DNA of 64,000 nucleotides from Clostridiales bacterium Firm_07. GTDB taxonomy: Bacteria; Bacillota; Clostridia; Oscillospirales; CAG-272. Below, one piece after another: positions 50,710 to 59,449 of this stretch. The translations under genes and the position numbers were made by a program. The first letter of the stretch is position 1; the number at the start of each line of letters is the position of its first letter. Below the pieces are notes generated by a model. The model saw only the letters and a list, made by a program, of their open reading frames with translations. It had not been told where the DNA came from and ran no database searches. Location of the stretch: contig LVAM01000017.1 of the NCBI GenBank assembly GCA_001604005.1, forward strand, positions 1-64,000, read 5' to 3'.

Positions 50710-52095
50710 TTACCTCAACACATCCGAAATGTCGTGCAATTTCATCTGCTCGGAAACGATGACCACGCGGTCACCCGCCAAGATCCTGTCGTGTCCGCGC
50801 GGAATGATGACCTGCTTGCCCCGCAGAATGGAAGCCACCAACACGTTGTCGCGGAATTGCAGTTCGGAGAGCGGCACGTCAAGGAGCGGCGCGTTTTCTT
50901 TCACGATAAACTCGCTTGCCTCGATCTTACCCTGAATGATATTGTACAGCGTCTCCACATTACTGCCGATGGTGTTTGTCATCGCGCGCGCATAGCGCAC
51001 GATCATATCAGAGGAAATGTTTTTCGGATAAATGACGGTGTCAAGATCCAAATGTCCGATGAGATCCGAAAAATCAAAACGGTTGACTTTCGTCACGATC
51101 TTGCCGCTGCCGTAGCTACGCGCCAGCATCGAGAGCAGAATGTTCTCCTCGTCAAGATTGGTCAGCGCCACGAAAGCGCCGGCGTTTTCAATGCCCTCTT
51201 CCAGCAAGATCTCCTTGTCGCCCGCGTTGCCGTGAATGATGGTGGCTTCGGGAAAAAGCGTGCAAAGTTCGTCGCAAACCTCCTCGCTTTTCTCGATGAT
51301 CTTGACCGAAACGCCGTCGTCAAGGAGCATACGCGAGAGATAATGCGCCGTCTTGCCGCCGCCGGCAATGAGCACGTCGCGCACCGGGTGCGTTTTATAG
51401 GCGATTTTGGTAAAGAACGCCGCCGCCGCTTTGGGGGAAGCAATAAGCGAGATCACGTCGCGCTCTTCAAACACGAAATCGGCTTTGGCGATATAAGCGT
51501 CGTTTCCGCGCTCCACCGTGCAAATGAGCACGTCACAGTGCAGTTTGGGAACGACGTCACGCACCGACATGCCGGCAAGCGGACTGCCCTCGGGCAAGCG
51601 GAATTTGACAAGTTCCACTCTGCCCCCCGCAAACGTATCGATCTTTTGCGCCGCCGGAAACCGCAAAACGCGATGAATTTCCTCCGCCGCCGCGTATTCG
51701 GGATTGATGACCATCGCCAGTTCCAGTTCGTTTTTGAAAAAGTCGGTGTCGTCGCTGTATTCCGGGCGCTTGACGCGCGCGATGGTGCGGCAGTTGCCGG
51801 ATTTTTTCGCAATGAGACAGCAAAGCAGGTTCAGTTCGTCCGAACCCGTCACCGCGATGAGAAGGTCCGCCGTGGCGATGCCTGCCTCGGCTTGTACGGC
51901 GTGTACCGCGCCGTTGCCCACGATGCCCATCACGTCACAGCGCGTTGAGACCTCGCTCACCTTTTCGGGAGAGAGATCGATCACGGTGACGTTGTTTCCC
52001 TGTTCGTTGAGTTGGGCGGCAAGATTTTGCCCGATCTTTCCGCAGCCGACGATAATAATATTGAGAGAAGATTCCGTTGTCTTGTAGGCTTTCAT
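50710..52095 (-). CDS. trkA: Trk potassium uptake regulatory protein TrkA
   Basis: A 461-residue, double-length TrkA: two RCK_N/RCK_C pairs. The first nucleotide site is IVGCGKIGQNLA (15-26). The second reads IAGGGKTAHYLS (about 242-253), missing the last Gly of GxGxxG. Binds NAD(H) or ATP and gates the TrkH channel from the cytoplasm. The ATG at 52095 overlaps the DUF2238-type gene by 4 nt (ATGA), and trkH follows after 4 nt. Confidence 0.92.
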   Translation of the reverse strand: MKAYKTTESSLNIIIVGCGKIGQNLAAQLNEQGNNVTVIDLSPEKVSEVSTRCDVMGIVGNGAVHAVQAEAGIATADLLIAVTGSDELNLLCCLIAKKSGNCRTIARVKRPEYSDDTDFFKNELELAMVINPEYAAAEEIHRVLRFPAAQKIDTFAGGRVELVKFRLPEGSPLAGMSVRDVVPKLHCDVLICTVERGNDAYIAKADFVFEERDVISLIASPKAAAAFFTKIAYKTHPVRDVLIAGGGKTAHYLSRMLLDDGVSVKIIEKSEEVCDELCTLFPEATIIHGNAGDKEILLEEGIENAGAFVALTNLDEENILLSMLARSYGSGKIVTKVNRFDFSDLIGHLDLDTVIYPKNISSDMIVRYARAMTNTIGSNVETLYNIIQGKIEASEFIVKENAPLLDVPLSELQFRDNVLVASILRGKQVIIPRGHDRILAGDRVVIVSEQMKLHDISDVLR

Positions 52096-52928
52096 TCTTC
52101 GCCCTCCTTCTTCGCTTCACTTTCTTCCAGTGTCGGGATAAACTGTTTTGCGATCTTGCCGTTTCCGCGACGTTTCACATAGAAAAATCCGATCACGCTG
52201 AACAGCGCCGCCCCCGCAAAATTCATCATCAGGTCTTTCATCGTATCCCGCAATCCGACGTCTAAATATCCTTCCATCTCTACGCACTCGCCCGCGGCGT
52301 TTTCGACCGTGACGCGCGTAATGTCGGTAAAGTGCGTCACTTTTGCGCCCGTGCCGTTCGGCAGGGACACGGTGTGCAGATTCCGGACAAAATAATCTTT
52401 CTGCATATCGGTATGCAAAATGCTGTCCGCGCCGTATTCAAAAAACTCCCACAAAACGCCGATCGTCATAGCAAAGCAAAAGGCGACAAGCGACAGGAAA
52501 AACGGGGAGAGCGTGTGGCCGAGGCGGTCCGTCCTGTGAAAAATATCCACCAGGCAAAAACCGACGGCGGAAAAAATAAACCCGTTCATCGCGTGCAACA
52601 TCATATCCCAAAAAGGGAAAATGCGGTAAAAATCTTCGATCTCGCCGAGCACCGCGGAAGAAAAAACAAAAATATATACGACGATCTCCAACGTGGTGGG
52701 CATTTTCAATCGAAACCCTTTTTCCAGCGCCGGCGGCAATAAAAGAAGCACCATTGCCAACACACCGGAAGGAATGATATCCCACCTTGCCTCGATCACC
52801 GCGCGCACGATGATCGCCGCGATCAGCGCGTTCAGCGACAGATACACCGCAAAGGCGCGCTTGTCCTTTTTGATCTCCGACAGGACCGAAACGAAAAAAC
52901 GGCGCTTTTTCGTGGTTTTTGGCGGCAT
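52092..52928 (-). CDS. DUF2238/YjdF-like membrane protein
   Basis: A 278-residue integral membrane protein, about seven helices. HAMNGFIFSAVGFCLVDIFH (about 112-131) and TIGVLWEFFEYGAD (about 155-168) followed by a QKDYFVRNL are typical of DUF2238 (YjdF). A hydrophilic insert of about 60 residues precedes the last helix. Function unknown. First gene of the trkA-trkH operon, translationally coupled to trkA, which suggests a role around ion homeostasis. TATAAT with a TG extension (52968-52973) lies upstream. Confidence 0.78.
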   Translation of the reverse strand: MPPKTTKKRRFFVSVLSEIKKDKRAFAVYLSLNALIAAIIVRAVIEARWDIIPSGVLAMVLLLLPPALEKGFRLKMPTTLEIVVYIFVFSSAVLGEIEDFYRIFPFWDMMLHAMNGFIFSAVGFCLVDIFHRTDRLGHTLSPFFLSLVAFCFAMTIGVLWEFFEYGADSILHTDMQKDYFVRNLHTVSLPNGTGAKVTHFTDITRVTVENAAGECVEMEGYLDVGLRDTMKDLMMNFAGAALFSVIGFFYVKRRGNGKIAKQFIPTLEESEAKKEGEE

Positions 52929-53040
52929 ATCGACTCTCCTTTTTCGATTTTTTATATAGACGGTAATATTATACCATAAAATACAAAAAAATGCTACTGC
53001 TTTTTGAAAGTTTCCCCGCGCCGTGGAAATGCCGCCGCCC

Positions 53041-53069
53041 TTGACTTTTGCCCCGAAAAAGACTACAAT
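53041..53069 (+). promoter_or_regulatory. Promoter of the NSS transporter
   Basis: TTGACT (53041-53046), 17-nt spacer, TACAAT (53064-53069). Confidence 0.7.
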
Positions 53070-53098
53070 GATAGTACTGCGTGTGAAGGAGGTTTACA

Positions 53099-54448
53099 AT
53101 GGATACGCAAAACAAACCAAGAGAGCGACTGAGCAGTCGGCTCGGCTTCATTTTGCTGAGTGCCGGATGCGCCATCGGTTGCGGAAACGTTTGGAAATTC
53201 CCGTGGCTGACGGGGAAAAACGGAGGCGGAGGATTTGTACTGATCTATATTCTCTGCCTTATCTTGTTGGGATTGCCCGTTATGGTGATGGAATTTGCGC
53301 TGGGCAGAGCCGCGCAGGCAAGCCCCGTGAAAATGTATCAAGCACTTGAAAAACCGAGGCAAAAATGGCACTATCACGGTTATTTGGCGCTTTTCGGCAA
53401 TGTGTGCCTGATGGCGTTTTACGGCGTGGTGACCGGTTGGATGTTCTATTATTTTCTCAAATTTCTCACCGGACAAAGCAATTCTCTCTCCTTTGTCGGT
53501 ATGATCACCGCCCCCTCGATCAACGTGATCTTTCTGGCTGTGACCATCGTACTCAGTTTCGGTGTGCTCTGTTTCAAATTGCAGGGGGGACTTGAACGCG
53601 TTACCAAAATCATTATGGTGCTCTTGCTTTTGTTGATGTTGGTACTTGCCGTACACAGCGCTACACTCGCCGGCGCGGGGGACGGATTGAAGTTCTATCT
53701 GATCCCCGATTTTTCCAAGATCAACGGCAGTGTGATCGCCGCCGCGATGCAACAAGCTTTCTTTACGTTAAGTTTGGGTATCGGCTCTATGGCTATCTTC
53801 GGCAGTTATATCGGAAAAGAACGCACCCTGCTTTCCGAATCGGTCTACATCGTTTCGCTGGACACCTTTGTCGCTTTGATGGCGGGCTTCATCATTTTCC
53901 CCGCCTGCTTCACTTACAACGTGGAAGTGACCGCCGGCCCTTCACTCCTTTTCGATACGATGGCTTCGGTCTTCAACAATATGAGCGGCGGACGCTTGTG
54001 GGGCACTCTCTTCTTCCTCTTTATGGTCTTTGCGGCACTCTCAACGGCGCTTGCCGTGTATGAAAACATTTTGGCGTGCGTGCGTGAGATCACCGGTTGG
54101 GGACGCATCAAAGGTTCGATCATCTGTGCCGTGGTGATGTTCCTTGTGGGACTCACGACCGCGCTCGGTTTCAGCGTATTGCATTTTGAGCCTTTCGCGA
54201 AGGGCAGTTCCTGGCTTGATTTTTGGGACTTTCTCGTCAGCACCAATTTGCTCCCGCTCGGCTCGCTTTGCTTCGCGCTCTTTTGTTGCAATCCCTTTGG
54301 TTGGGGCTGGGACAAATTTGCGGCGGAAGCAAACACCGGCGCCGGTCTCAAAATCCGCCCCTTTATGAAACCGCTCTTCCGCTTTATCGTTCCCGCCGTT
54401 GTCCTTTTCCTCTACATATACGGTCTTGTCACGTTCGCGTGGAAATAA
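53099..54448 (+). CDS. Neurotransmitter:sodium symporter (NSS)-family amino acid transporter
   Basis: A 449-residue symporter with about 11-12 helices and the LeuT-type start: SAGCAIGCGNVWKFPWLTGKNGGG (helix 1; split as SAGCAIGCGNVWKFPW and LTGKNGGG, about 21-44), whose residues form the two sodium sites and the substrate site. Bacterial NSS proteins import amino acids such as tyrosine, tryptophan, leucine or methionine; the substrate here is unknown. ATG 53099 follows GAAGGAGG. Own promoter and terminator. Confidence 0.92.
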   Translation: MDTQNKPRERLSSRLGFILLSAGCAIGCGNVWKFPWLTGKNGGGGFVLIYILCLILLGLPVMVMEFALGRAAQASPVKMYQALEKPRQKWHYHGYLALFGNVCLMAFYGVVTGWMFYYFLKFLTGQSNSLSFVGMITAPSINVIFLAVTIVLSFGVLCFKLQGGLERVTKIIMVLLLLLMLVLAVHSATLAGAGDGLKFYLIPDFSKINGSVIAAAMQQAFFTLSLGIGSMAIFGSYIGKERTLLSESVYIVSLDTFVALMAGFIIFPACFTYNVEVTAGPSLLFDTMASVFNNMSGGRLWGTLFFLFMVFAALSTALAVYENILACVREITGWGRIKGSIICAVVMFLVGLTTALGFSVLHFEPFAKGSSWLDFWDFLVSTNLLPLGSLCFALFCCNPFGWGWDKFAAEANTGAGLKIRPFMKPLFRFIVPAVVLFLYIYGLVTFAWK

Positions 54449-54454
54449 AGCGCG

Positions 54455-54488
54455 AAAAACGCCCCCTGCCTGAGGCAGGGGGCGTTTT
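54455..54488. terminator. Bidirectional terminator after the NSS gene
   Basis: AAAAACGCCCCCTGCC (54455-54470), loop TGA, GGCAGGGGGCGTTTT (54474-54488). Confidence 0.9.
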
Positions 54489-54499
54489 GATTTCAACGA

Positions 54500-55963
54500 T
54501 TATTCCGCGTCTTTCTCTTCGGCAGCGACAGCCGCTTTATCTTCGGATTTGAAGAATGCGAGGCTGCATTTGCCTTTGTAGAAGAACATACCGATCAGCG
54601 TGATGACGGCAAAGACGATGAGGAACCAAACGTTCTCCATCTTGTGGCCGATGATGCAGCACGCCACCATAAAGGCGGAGCCGAGGAACGCCAGCGCGGG
54701 GATCACGAAACGGCGCAATACGCTCTCGCCTTTTTCTTTGATCATAAACATCACAAACATCGGCAGATACATGGCGTAAATGGCGACGATGGGAAGTTCG
54801 GTGGAGTCAAAGACGAACGCGCCGTGCCAAGTCTCCGCAAGGCAAGCGAGGTAGAAGTAAAGCAGCCAGGCGGCGCAGGCGACAAGGCCGATGACGGCGG
54901 AGTTGTGCGCCATATTGGTGTTCTCGCTGACTTCCGCGAAAGTCTTGTCGGCAGGTCCTTCTTTACGCATAGCGGTGGTGTACATACCGCGCGTTTGACC
55001 GACCATAAGACCGTTGAGGGTGCCCATACAGGAGACAGCCACAAAGAGATTGAGAATGTTGCCCAACACGTTGCCGAACACATTGGTAAAGGCAACGGTC
55101 GCGCCGTCGTCCATCAGATCGGTGGTCTTCGCGCCGCCGGCAACGCCGAGGAAGTAGAAAACGTACACGCCGATGATCACGGCACCGCCCACCATCAGGG
55201 CGAAAGGCAGGTTGCGTTTGGAGTTTTTGAGCTCGGAGTTGATCGAGGTGGCGATCACCCAGCCCTCATACGCAAACACGGTCGCGCACACGGCCTTGAA
55301 GAGGATCTCCATCGTGGACATATCCGCAACGGGTCTCACCGTGCCGGCGCCGAAGTTGCTGACAAGCATATGGTTGGGGCCGACAAGACCGACGATGATG
55401 CCCACCACGGCCATCAGGCAAAGCGGGACCAATTTGATGACGGTCGTGCTGGTCTGGAATTTGCCCGCCAGTTTCGGCGAGAGCGCGTTGATGGCGTAAG
55501 AAGCCGCCATATAGAACGCCGCCAGCGCCAGGCACTCCGGACCGATGACGCAACCGCCCATAGCGGCGGGGATCACCAGCGGGAAGTTCGGCCAGGACGA
55601 GGTGATGAACACCAAAGTGTAGCGGGCGGAAAGCCACGCCAGCGCACTGGTCATACCCGGATAGTAGATGAACGTTTCGAACCAGGAGAGCACGTAGGCA
55701 TATTTATGTCCTACGGTCGCCTCCGCGTAGTCCACCACGCCGTTGCAGCGCTCGAATTTCTGCGCCATCACCGCAAACGCCAGCATACAAAGGATCATCA
55801 CAACGCCGCCCAGGATCCAAGCGATAACGCCGATGGTCAAATTGCCGCCCGTGGTATTCAAAATGTTTTGCGCCTTGAAGAAGACGCCGGATCCGATCAC
55901 GATGCCGACGACCATGCAGATCGCGGTAAAGAGACCGTATCTTTTTTGCAGTTTGTTTTCCAT
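54500..55963 (-). CDS. APC-superfamily amino acid permease
   Basis: A 487-residue, 12-helix permease. The N-terminus GLFTAICMVVGIVIGSGVFFKAQNIL (split: GLFTAICMVVG, IVIGSGVFFKAQNIL) carries the GSGIF-type substrate-binding turn of APC/LAT proteins, and helix 6 has AYEGWVIATSINSELKN. Transports amino acids or polyamines; the exact substrate is not evident. ATG 55963, RBS GGAGGTTAACA, near-consensus promoter, convergent with the NSS gene across a shared terminator. Confidence 0.88.
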   Translation of the reverse strand: MENKLQKRYGLFTAICMVVGIVIGSGVFFKAQNILNTTGGNLTIGVIAWILGGVVMILCMLAFAVMAQKFERCNGVVDYAEATVGHKYAYVLSWFETFIYYPGMTSALAWLSARYTLVFITSSWPNFPLVIPAAMGGCVIGPECLALAAFYMAASYAINALSPKLAGKFQTSTTVIKLVPLCLMAVVGIIVGLVGPNHMLVSNFGAGTVRPVADMSTMEILFKAVCATVFAYEGWVIATSINSELKNSKRNLPFALMVGGAVIIGVYVFYFLGVAGGAKTTDLMDDGATVAFTNVFGNVLGNILNLFVAVSCMGTLNGLMVGQTRGMYTTAMRKEGPADKTFAEVSENTNMAHNSAVIGLVACAAWLLYFYLACLAETWHGAFVFDSTELPIVAIYAMYLPMFVMFMIKEKGESVLRRFVIPALAFLGSAFMVACCIIGHKMENVWFLIVFAVITLIGMFFYKGKCSLAFFKSEDKAAVAAEEKDAE

Positions 55964-56006
55964 TGTTAACCTCCGTTTTTATTCAATCTTGAAAAGATTT
56001 GAAAGC

Positions 56007-56035
56007 ATTATAGCACACTTGTCGTACAAAGTCAA
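56007..56035 (-). promoter_or_regulatory. Promoter of the APC permease gene
   Basis: On the minus strand TTGACT (56030-56035), 17-nt spacer, TATAAT (56007-56012). Confidence 0.75.
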
Positions 56036-56104
56036 TGAATTTATAAAAAATTAGAAATTTTTGTCAATTTTTTTGATCGGCGCGTGAAAAGATCGCAAAA
56101 ATCG

Positions 56105-57229
56105 TCAGGAAGCCCACGCGGCGGGGCACTGCCTATGGGTTTTGAACCACTCCCAGTCGCGCAGCGGTCGGTCGTCGGCGGAGCAGATCACGCGCACGCC
56201 GGAGGCGTCGGTCGTGACCGTGATGTTCCCGTTCATCGATTCAAATGTGCCCGCGTCGTAGTCCACGCACCGAGTGGTTACGAAAACTTGGCTCGTATAA
56301 GGTGCTATGCGATCCACAAACGCTTGCGTGGGAAACTGGTTGGCGTCGGTTTTGGTATATTCCGGACTGCCGCAACAACAGCAAACGCAAACGTACCGCG
56401 GTTTGATGACTTCAAGCAAGAGTTCCGACGAGGAGGTTTTGGAACCGTGATGCCCCGCCTTGTAGAGCGTCACCTCGGGCAATGCGTTGCGCTCTGCAAG
56501 CGAGCGCTCGCCGTCCGCTTCCAGATCGCCCGTAAACAGATACCGATATGGTCCGTAAGAGAACAGCGTGCAGACCGAATGATTGTTTTCGGTGGCGGAT
56601 TTTTCATAATAAAACTTTTGGTCAAGGATCCGCATTTCGATGCCCGAGCCGAGATCAAACACGCTCTTTTCTCCCTCGATGCACTCCCGCGCCGTCAGGT
56701 GCGTGGCACCCGCCGCGATCTCGTCCGCGAGTTCGGATTGATAAAAACCGTACATCGTCTTTTTGCCGTTCTTTTCTTCCACCTGGTTCGTTTGGGCAAA
56801 ATCAATGACGGTTTCGCACACGTAAAGATCGAAAATACTGCCGTCCGATTTGGAAAATCCCGCGTAGTGATCCTCGTGCGCGTGCGTCACGATGACGTAT
56901 TCGAGTTTTCCGTCGGTCACGTAACGATTGAGATATTCCGCGATCGTCGGAACGCTGGAAGTTTTCGAGCCCGCGTCAATAAGGATATCGGTGTCGCCCG
57001 CCTTGATATAGGTGCAATCCCCCGTAAACTTGTTGCCGAGTTCGAGAAAATGGATCTGCAACGCGCCCTCCGCCAAAACGGCGGGGGCTTCGTCGCTGTG
57101 ATAAGTGCGCGAGGCGTAAACGCCCATACCGAGCACGCCGACAAGCGCGCCCGTCACCGCGCAGACAAGGGCAAGGAATACCGTCAGCGCGGCGGAAAAT
57201 TTTTGCTTTCTTTTAGTCCGCGTTGCCAT
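56105..57229 (-). CDS. Membrane-anchored ComEC/Rec2-like metallo-beta-lactamase-fold hydrolase
   Basis: A 374-residue protein with one N-terminal helix (about 12-38), then an extracytoplasmic MBL-fold domain. Visible are THAHEDHYAG (about 114-123; HxHxDH), TGDLE (metal bridging Asp, about 234-238) and AGHHGSKTSSS (about 258-268), the pattern of the ComEC C-terminal nuclease-like domain. The stretch after it contains CVCCCCG (about 280-286), an unusual Cys cluster. It may hydrolyse phosphodiesters in DNA or other substrates outside the cell. ATG 57229 overlaps the preceding gene and uses GAGGAGG within it. Confidence 0.8.
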   Translation of the reverse strand: MATRTKRKQKFSAALTVFLALVCAVTGALVGVLGMGVYASRTYHSDEAPAVLAEGALQIHFLELGNKFTGDCTYIKAGDTDILIDAGSKTSSVPTIAEYLNRYVTDGKLEYVIVTHAHEDHYAGFSKSDGSIFDLYVCETVIDFAQTNQVEEKNGKKTMYGFYQSELADEIAAGATHLTARECIEGEKSVFDLGSGIEMRILDQKFYYEKSATENNHSVCTLFSYGPYRYLFTGDLEADGERSLAERNALPEVTLYKAGHHGSKTSSSELLLEVIKPRYVCVCCCCGSPEYTKTDANQFPTQAFVDRIAPYTSQVFVTTRCVDYDAGTFESMNGNITVTTDASGVRVICSADDRPLRDWEWFKTHRQCPAAWAS

Positions 57230-57677
57230 GTCCGTCCTCCTCGCTTGCCGCCACCGTAAAGGTGCGGAGCCGCACGATCACGCCGTTGGCGCTCTTTTCC
57301 CCGAATTTGAAGTCGGCGGGAAATCCCGACACGGTGTAGGCGATCGTATACGTACCTTCTTTGTCCAGCGGAACGACGTATTGCCCCGCCGCGTTCTTTT
57401 GTAAATCGGTCTTAACCGTCACTTTGTCCGAAACGTCAAGTCCGAAACAGCGGGCGTCCACGCCCTCTTCGGTATAAAGATAGGTCGCGCCTTCCTCTCC
57501 CGCGTCAAAAGACAGATTTTTCGCGCCGTTCAGTTCAAACCCGTCGTTTTTCGAGAAGAAAAAGCAAACGAGCGCGCCCGCGACGAGCGCCAGCACGAAC
57601 GCCGCGACCATCACGGCTTTCGTTGCGGGGTGCAGTTTTTTAACGCCGCGCTTCAATGTGGTTTTTACGGTTGCCAT
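57213..57677 (-). CDS. Single-helix membrane protein with extracytoplasmic beta domain, unknown
   Basis: A 154-residue protein: basic N-terminus, one membrane helix (about 20-43), and a 110-residue outer domain rich in Val, Thr and Gly with beta character (NAAGQYVVPLDKEGTYTIAY). No family recognised. Overlaps the MBL-fold gene by 17 nt, so the two products probably act together at the cell surface. ATG 57677 with GAAGGAGG upstream and a promoter 30 nt further. Confidence 0.6.
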   Translation of the reverse strand: MATVKTTLKRGVKKLHPATKAVMVAAFVLALVAGALVCFFFSKNDGFELNGAKNLSFDAGEEGATYLYTEEGVDARCFGLDVSDKVTVKTDLQKNAAGQYVVPLDKEGTYTIAYTVSGFPADFKFGEKSANGVIVRLRTFTVAASEEDGHGNAD

Positions 57678-57706
57678 CGTCGTCCTCCTTCAAAAACGCT
57701 GTTTCC

Positions 57707-57736
57707 ATTATAGCCCCGAAACGCGCTCCTTGTCAA
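57707..57736 (-). promoter_or_regulatory. Promoter of the membrane protein/MBL-fold operon
   Basis: On the minus strand TTGACA (57731-57736), 18-nt spacer, TATAAT (57707-57712). Confidence 0.7.
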
Positions 57737-57740
57737 GACG

Positions 57741-57766
57741 AAAAAGCCGCCTTCCGGCGGCTTTTT
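57741..57766 (-). terminator. Terminator after fakA
   Basis: AAAAAGCCGCC (57741-57751), loop TTCC, GGCGGCTTTTT (57756-57766). Confidence 0.88.
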
Positions 57767-57784
57767 CGATCATATATGCGCGGT

Positions 57785-59446
57785 TTATTCGATCACGAAA
57801 ATAAAGGGATAGATGTCCTGCCCGCCGTCGATCTCGAAAAGTTCGACGTCGGGGCAATTTTTGCGCGCAAACGCGCGCACCGCGTCCATATCCTCGCGCG
57901 TGGCGTCTTTGCCGCAAATGGCGATGAGCACCGTGCGCTCGCTCATATCGATCTTGCCGATCAATTCGCACGCGGCTTTTGCCACCGTCTTTTGGTCGGC
58001 AAGCATCTCCTTGCCGGCAAAGCCGATATAGTCGTTTTTGGCGATCTCCATACCGCCGAGATGCGAATCCCGCACCGAGCGCGTGACCATACCCGTGATG
58101 ACGCCTTCCATCGCGGCGTTGAGGCTCTCCTCGATCGCGTCGGTGTCGCCGCTGTCGGTATCGAGCATCGTCAGCGCGGCGTAGCCGTCGCCCACCGAGT
58201 GACTGTCCAACACCCGCACGTCGGATTTTTGATACATTGCCGCCGCCTGACGCGCCGTGAGAATAATGTTGCCGTTGTTGGGAAAAACGAAGATGGTGTC
58301 GGCGTTGACTTCGTCAAACGCCGCAAGAAAATCTTCGGACGAGGGGTTCATCGTCTGCCCGCCCTCTACCACGGCGTCGGCGCCGAGACTCCGGAAGGTC
58401 TCTTTGATCCCCTCTCCGGTGGCGACCACCACCACGCCGTAGGCTTTGTGCTCCTGCGGTTTCGGCGCCGCGGCAAAACGGTTTTCCACCGTCGCCTCGC
58501 TGTGTTGGAGCGCCATATTCTCCACTTTCATCGTGAGAAATTCGCCGTATTGTTGGCAAAACTCCAAAATCTTGCCCGGCGTCATACTGTGCACGTGCAC
58601 CTTGACGATGGTACCGGTCTTGAACGCCACGATCGACTCTCCGCCCAGTGCCGTCAGCCCTTCGGTAATGGTCTCCACGGGGAAGTTTTCCGCGTCCACC
58701 TTGCTGTTTTGCAGTTGGAGCAAAAACTCGGTGCAATATCCGAACTCCATTTTGCTGTCCGCGGTAAAGCCGTCAAGGGACGGCGCGCTTGCGGCAACGC
58801 TTGCCGGCGCGGCGGTCGCTTCCACCTTTTCGCCGTGCAGGATCTTGTTCATACCCTCGATGACATACACGAGCCCCGCGCCGCCGCTGTCGATGACGCC
58901 CGACTCTTTGAGAATGGGCAACAGTTCCGGGGTGTGTTGGAGCGATTCGTGCATTTTCTCGATGAACGCCGAGAAAAAGTCTTCCAGCGTGCTCTCGGGC
59001 GTCAGTTTGCCGACCACGTATTCGGTCGCCTCGCGCGCCACCGTGAGAATGGTGCCCTCGGTGGGCGTCAGCACCGCGTCGTACGCTTGTTTGACGCCGC
59101 TTTGAAAGGCTTTGCCGAGCGCCGTCGCGTCGGCGCGCTCCACGCCGGAAAGACCTTTGGCGATGCCCGCGAAAAGTTGCGACAAGATGACGCCCGAATT
59201 GCCCCGCGCGCCGAGCAGCATACCGCCCGCCAGTTTATCCGCGATATAGGAAATGGAATCCGAAGCCACCCCCGCAATGGCGGTGTCGCCGCCCTGCATC
59301 GTCAGGCTCATATTGTCGCCCGTGTCCCCGTCGGGAATGGGAAAAACGTTCAGATCGTTGACGATCTGCGCGTTGGCGCGCAGATTGTCGGTGCCGCCGC
59401 GCACCATATCGGCAAACAGCGCGCCGCTCAGTTCATAAGTCGCCAT
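57785..59446 (-). CDS. fakA: Fatty acid kinase catalytic subunit FakA (DAK2/YloV family)
   Basis: A 553-residue protein. The N-terminal DhaL-type kinase domain has PIPDGDTGDN (36-45; Asp39, Asp41 and Asp44 bind the two magnesium ions) and GARGNSGVILSQ (about 79-90). The middle holds SGVIDSGGAGLVYVIEG, and the C-terminal DegV-like fold follows (about 330-553). FakA phosphorylates fatty acids bound to FakB so that they enter phospholipid synthesis. Starts 3 nt after the fakB-like stop. In many Bacillota it follows asp23 and rpmB; here it is with a DegV protein. Confidence 0.9.
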   Translation of the reverse strand: MATYELSGALFADMVRGGTDNLRANAQIVNDLNVFPIPDGDTGDNMSLTMQGGDTAIAGVASDSISYIADKLAGGMLLGARGNSGVILSQLFAGIAKGLSGVERADATALGKAFQSGVKQAYDAVLTPTEGTILTVAREATEYVVGKLTPESTLEDFFSAFIEKMHESLQHTPELLPILKESGVIDSGGAGLVYVIEGMNKILHGEKVEATAAPASVAASAPSLDGFTADSKMEFGYCTEFLLQLQNSKVDAENFPVETITEGLTALGGESIVAFKTGTIVKVHVHSMTPGKILEFCQQYGEFLTMKVENMALQHSEATVENRFAAAPKPQEHKAYGVVVVATGEGIKETFRSLGADAVVEGGQTMNPSSEDFLAAFDEVNADTIFVFPNNGNIILTARQAAAMYQKSDVRVLDSHSVGDGYAALTMLDTDSGDTDAIEESLNAAMEGVITGMVTRSVRDSHLGGMEIAKNDYIGFAGKEMLADQKTVAKAACELIGKIDMSERTVLIAICGKDATREDMDAVRAFARKNCPDVELFEIDGGQDIYPFIFVIE

Positions 59447-59449
59447 CGC

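Noticed and set aside
48450-50762. A 770-codon plus-strand frame across the Trk region
   Set aside because: Shadow of trkH and the downstream unknown gene; composition is Arg/His/Gln-rich and it lacks a ribosome binding site.
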